A stretch of 9,737 bases of DNA, taken from assembly GCA_050255995.1 (NCBI GenBank), contig JBFWIM010000069.1, positions 1-9,737 on the forward strand, written 5' to 3'. The position numbers were made by a program, and so were the translations under genes. Origin of the DNA: Intestinibacillus sp050255995. Its GTDB lineage: Bacteria; Bacillota; Clostridia; Oscillospirales; Butyricicoccaceae. The notes beneath the pieces are model-generated. The model did not search any database and had not been told where the DNA came from. It saw nothing but the letters and a program-made list of their open reading frames with translations. This document shows, in pieces, positions 7,263 through 9,737 of the stretch; position 1 is the first letter of the stretch; every line of letters begins with the position of its first letter.

Positions 7263-8396
7263 ATGAAACTTCGTTTTGGAATGGTCGGCGGCGGGGGCGG
7301 TTTCATCGGCAACGTGCACCGGCACGGCGCGCAGGAGGACGATCTGGCGGTGCTGGCCGCCGGATGCTTCACCCGGGATCCGGACAAAAACGCGCAGACC
7401 GCCGAGCGCTGGGGCGTCACGCCCCAGCGGGCCTATGCGGCGTATGAACAGATGGCGGAGGCCGAAAGCAGCCGCCCGGACGGCATTGATTTTGTGACCA
7501 TTGCGACCCCGAACAATACGCATTACGACATTGCAAAGGCCTTTTTATCGCGCGGCATCCACGTGCTCAGCGATAAGCCGGTGGCCATGAACGTACGGCA
7601 GGCCGAAGAACTGGAACGGCTGGCGGACGAAAAGGGGTTGCTGTTCGGCGTGAGTTATACCTACGCCAATTATCCGCTGATCCGGCAGGCGCGCGAAATG
7701 ATCGAGCACGGGGAAATCGGCAATATCATCAACATTATGTGTGAATACCCGCAGGACTGGGTCATGAATACGGTCGCCTCCGGCGCATCGGTGCACGGCT
7801 CCTGGCGGTTCGATCCGTCCGTCATTGGGGAATCCCTTTGCGTCGCGGACATCGGGACGCATCTGGAATATCTGGTCTCCGCGATGACCGGCCTGCGCCT
7901 GCAAAAGGTTCTGTGTGTAACGCACCGTATTCCGCCCGATCTGCCGCTGGAGAGCAATGCGCAGGTGCTTTTGCAGTATGAACGCGGTATCCCGGGCATG
8001 ATGTGGGCGTCGCAGGTGGCAATCGGCCACGAATGCAGCGTTTCCGCCCGCATCTTCGGCGACAGGGGCGCGATCGAGTGGAACCATGATACGCCGGCGC
8101 AGTTGCGCGTGACGCGGATCGGCCAGCCGACGCAGATATACACCCCCGAGCGGGATTTCCTGTACCCGGCCGTGCGAAAGCTTTCCCGGCTGCCGTACGG
8201 GCACCCCGAAGGGTTTTACGAGGCGTTCGGCAATATCTACCGCGGGTTCGCCCGGCATTTGCTGCAGGTGAAATATCATAAAGCACCTGCCGAAGACTTC
8301 TGTTATCCCACCATACATGACGGCGTGTCGGGGCTGCGCTTTGTAGAAGCCTGCCTGCAGAGCGACCGGGCGGGCAATGTGTGGATCAACATATAA
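7263..8396 (+). CDS. Gfo/Idh/MocA-family NAD(P)-dependent oxidoreductase (first of two)
   Basis: This is a soluble dehydrogenase or reductase expected to interconvert a hydroxyl and a keto group on a sugar, inositol or derivative. It has 377 residues, a normal length. The N-terminal Rossmann domain begins KLRFGMVGGGGGFIGNVHRHGA, with the dinucleotide loop at about 8-16. Next come FVTIATPNNTHYDIA (76-90) and the catalytic-lysine motif SDKPVAMN (K104). The C-terminal domain contains EYPQDWV (160-166) and the likely catalytic motif DIGTHLEY (D195, H199). These placements follow family knowledge. The GGG-rich start, the VHR motif and QDW place it in a different branch from the second oxidoreductase. 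AAAGGA precedes the ATG by about 6 bases, 11 bases after the permease stop. In a keto-sugar pathway it could be the final reductase or an alternative dehydrogenase; the sequence does not decide. Confidence 0.88.
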   Translation: MKLRFGMVGGGGGFIGNVHRHGAQEDDLAVLAAGCFTRDPDKNAQTAERWGVTPQRAYAAYEQMAEAESSRPDGIDFVTIATPNNTHYDIAKAFLSRGIHVLSDKPVAMNVRQAEELERLADEKGLLFGVSYTYANYPLIRQAREMIEHGEIGNIINIMCEYPQDWVMNTVASGASVHGSWRFDPSVIGESLCVADIGTHLEYLVSAMTGLRLQKVLCVTHRIPPDLPLESNAQVLLQYERGIPGMMWASQVAIGHECSVSARIFGDRGAIEWNHDTPAQLRVTRIGQPTQIYTPERDFLYPAVRKLSRLPYGHPEGFYEAFGNIYRGFARHLLQVKYHKAPAEDFCYPTIHDGVSGLRFVEACLQSDRAGNVWINI

Positions 8397-8431
8397 ACAA
8401 TTTACGGAAATGATAAAAGGAGAATATCATT

Positions 8432-9562
8432 ATGAGTACTACTGTTCGTATTGGTTTGATCGGTGCGGGTTTTATCGGCCGCAGCCACGCGACTGCATAT
8501 GTCAATCAATGCACCTTTGGCTCTGACATCAAGGTCGAGCTGGTGGTAATCGCCGACCCGGTGGAGGCCGCGGCAAAGGAGCTGGCGGCGAGCCACGGTT
8601 TCCAGCGCTACACGACCGACTGGAAGGAAGTCGTAACGGCGGAGGACGTCGACCTGGTCTGCATCTGCACGCCGAACAGCCTGCACTGCGAGATCGCGAT
8701 GGAAGCCGCCCGGCACGGCAAGGCCATCAACTGCGAAAAGCCGCTGGGCATGGACGGCGACGAGGCGGAAAAAGCGGCAAAGGTCATTCGGGATTGCGGT
8801 GTGACGGCGACCTGCGGGTTCAACACCATGAAGATTCCGGTCGTTGCCTACGCCAAGCAGGTGATCGACTCCGGCGAGCTGGGCGAACTGGTCTGCTTCC
8901 GCGGCAGCTACGACACCGATGGCCTCGCCGACCCCGACGCGCCGCATGCATGGCGCATGCTGGCGAAAAATTCGCTGCTCGGCTCCATGGGCGATCTGGC
9001 CGCGCACGTGCTGTCGATTTCGCAGTATCTGCTGGGCGACATTGTTTCGGTATCCGGCATGACTAAAATTATATACAGCGAGCGCAAGGACGCCAAAGGC
9101 AACATCCAGCCGGTTGAGAACGACGACGTGGCGCAGTTCCTGTGCCGCTATGCAAACGGCGGCATCGGCTATATCTCCTCCAGCCGCGTGGCGCCCGGCC
9201 GCAAGCAGGGCGAGGTGTTTGAGGCGCAGTTCACTAAGGGCATCATTACCTTCTCGCTCGAGCGGATGAATGAGATCAATATTTACCGCCATACCGATCA
9301 GCCGACCGATCAGGGCTTTAAAAACATCATTGTAGCGCCCGGTCACGGCGAATACGGAAAATTCTGGGGCGGCCCCGGCATTGGCATCGGCTATGAGGAT
9401 CTCAAGACGATCGAAGAGCACCACGTGCTGGAAAATCTGGTCAACGGCACCGAGCCGGTAGCGGATTTTGTATTCGCCGCCAAGATCAACCGCGTGATGG
9501 ACGCCGTGCTGGAATCTTCCGAGACCGGCTGCTGGGTGGACGTCAAGCCCGTCAATGTGTAA
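8432..9562 (+). CDS. Gfo/Idh/MocA-family NAD(P)-dependent oxidoreductase (second; levoglucosan-dehydrogenase-like features)
   Basis: This is a soluble NAD(P)-dependent sugar oxidoreductase of 376 residues. The Rossmann motif is IGLIGAGFIGRSHATAY (GxGxxG at 11-16), followed by VCICTPNSLHCEIA (76-89) and the catalytic-lysine motif CEKPLGM (K103). The C-terminal domain has GSYDTDGLADPDAPHAWR (158-175), GSMGDLAAHV with likely catalytic D188 and H192, and GIGIGYEDLKTIEEHHVLE (from 316). It ends ESSETGCWVDVKP. ADPxxPxxWR, the GIGYxxxKxIExH stretch and the terminal WVDV match what I remember of levoglucosan dehydrogenase and relatives that oxidise the C3 hydroxyl of glucosides. This is memory, not an alignment. 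AAAGGAGA lies 8 bases before the ATG. The 35-base gap after the first oxidoreductase shows no terminator. Alternative roles are an inositol or sugar-acid dehydrogenase. Confidence 0.9.
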   Translation: MSTTVRIGLIGAGFIGRSHATAYVNQCTFGSDIKVELVVIADPVEAAAKELAASHGFQRYTTDWKEVVTAEDVDLVCICTPNSLHCEIAMEAARHGKAINCEKPLGMDGDEAEKAAKVIRDCGVTATCGFNTMKIPVVAYAKQVIDSGELGELVCFRGSYDTDGLADPDAPHAWRMLAKNSLLGSMGDLAAHVLSISQYLLGDIVSVSGMTKIIYSERKDAKGNIQPVENDDVAQFLCRYANGGIGYISSSRVAPGRKQGEVFEAQFTKGIITFSLERMNEINIYRHTDQPTDQGFKNIIVAPGHGEYGKFWGGPGIGIGYEDLKTIEEHHVLENLVNGTEPVADFVFAAKINRVMDAVLESSETGCWVDVKPVNV

Positions 9563-9577
9563 AGGAGGAATGTGTTT

Positions 9578-9737
9578 ATGAGACTTTGTCTGAATACCGA
9601 CGGCCTGGGGCATCTTTCGTTTGAGGAAATGGTTGCGACCTCTGCTGAAATCGGCATCGAATCCCTTGAAATCGCCTGCGGCAACTGGTCGGGCGCGCCG
9701 CATATCGACCTCGACGGCATGCTCGCCAGCGTGTCCG
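9578..9737 (+). CDS. Sugar phosphate isomerase/epimerase-like TIM-barrel protein (N-terminus only)
   Basis: Only the first 53 residues are in the window and the gene continues past the right edge. The start is the ATG at 9578. AAAGGAGG (9561-9568) overlaps the stop of the upstream oxidoreductase and lies 9 bases before this ATG. The ATG at 9570 opens a frame that stops after three codons. The protein begins MRLCLNTDGLGHLSFEEMV and continues to SLEIACGNWSGAPHIDLDGM. A first beta strand, a helix beginning around SFEEM, and a second strand containing the Glu of SLEIA are typical of the xylose-isomerase-like TIM-barrel family (IolE, hexulose-phosphate epimerases, 3-keto-sugar lyases). The GNWSGAPHIDLDG motif is common in members next to Gfo/Idh/MocA genes. 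Likely roles are isomerisation, epimerisation, dehydration or beta-elimination on a keto sugar. The metal-binding residues beyond the first Glu are not visible. Confidence 0.8.
   Translation, partial: MRLCLNTDGLGHLSFEEMVATSAEIGIESLEIACGNWSGAPHIDLDGMLASVS

Noticed and set aside
8402..9703. 433-residue open frame on the minus strand
   Set aside because: It lies antisense to the second oxidoreductase and the next gene, which have clear motifs and ribosome binding sites. Its translation shows no recognisable domain. Long antisense frames are common opposite GC-rich coding sequence.
1..9737. CRISPR array, insertion sequence, tRNA or rRNA
   Set aside because: No regularly spaced repeats, transposase-like frames, terminal inverted repeats or RNA gene signatures were seen.

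Overview
The window most likely comes from an anaerobic Firmicute of the class Clostridia, perhaps a gut Oscillospiraceae-like lineage. The clues are strong AGGAGG-type ribosome binding sites, GTG and TTG starts, a lipoprotein sugar-binding protein, a YesM/YesN-type two-component system, and GC-rich wobble positions with fairly high overall GC. The taxon is inferred from style only; no rRNA or other marker is present.

Layout. On the minus strand (positions 3237 down to 1) lies a two-component pair: a YesM-like membrane histidine kinase, followed by an overlapping YesN-like response regulator with a C-terminal AraC-type DNA-binding domain that runs off the left edge. A 396-base divergent intergenic region (3238-3633) separates it from a plus-strand operon and holds an extended -10 promoter for each side plus repeats that could be activator sites. 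The plus-strand operon encodes an RbsB-like lipoprotein binding protein, an intercistronic hairpin terminator, an RbsA-like double ATPase, an RbsC-like permease, two different Gfo/Idh/MocA-family NAD(P)-dependent oxidoreductases, and the start of a sugar phosphate isomerase/epimerase-like TIM-barrel protein cut by the right edge.

How it may work. The kinase probably senses an extracellular sugar or a related signal and phosphorylates the regulator, which activates the transporter and catabolic operon. The binding protein captures a monosaccharide, polyol or sugar derivative, and RbsA/RbsC-type components import it. The oxidoreductases and the TIM-barrel enzyme then act on it. This enzyme mix resembles inositol or sugar-acid dissimilation. 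It also resembles pathways that open glycosidic or anhydro bonds by oxidation at C3 to a 3-keto sugar, elimination, hydration and reduction (as in levoglucosan or C-glycoside metabolism). The second oxidoreductase has features I associate with the levoglucosan-dehydrogenase-like subgroup. The actual substrate cannot be decided from the sequence.
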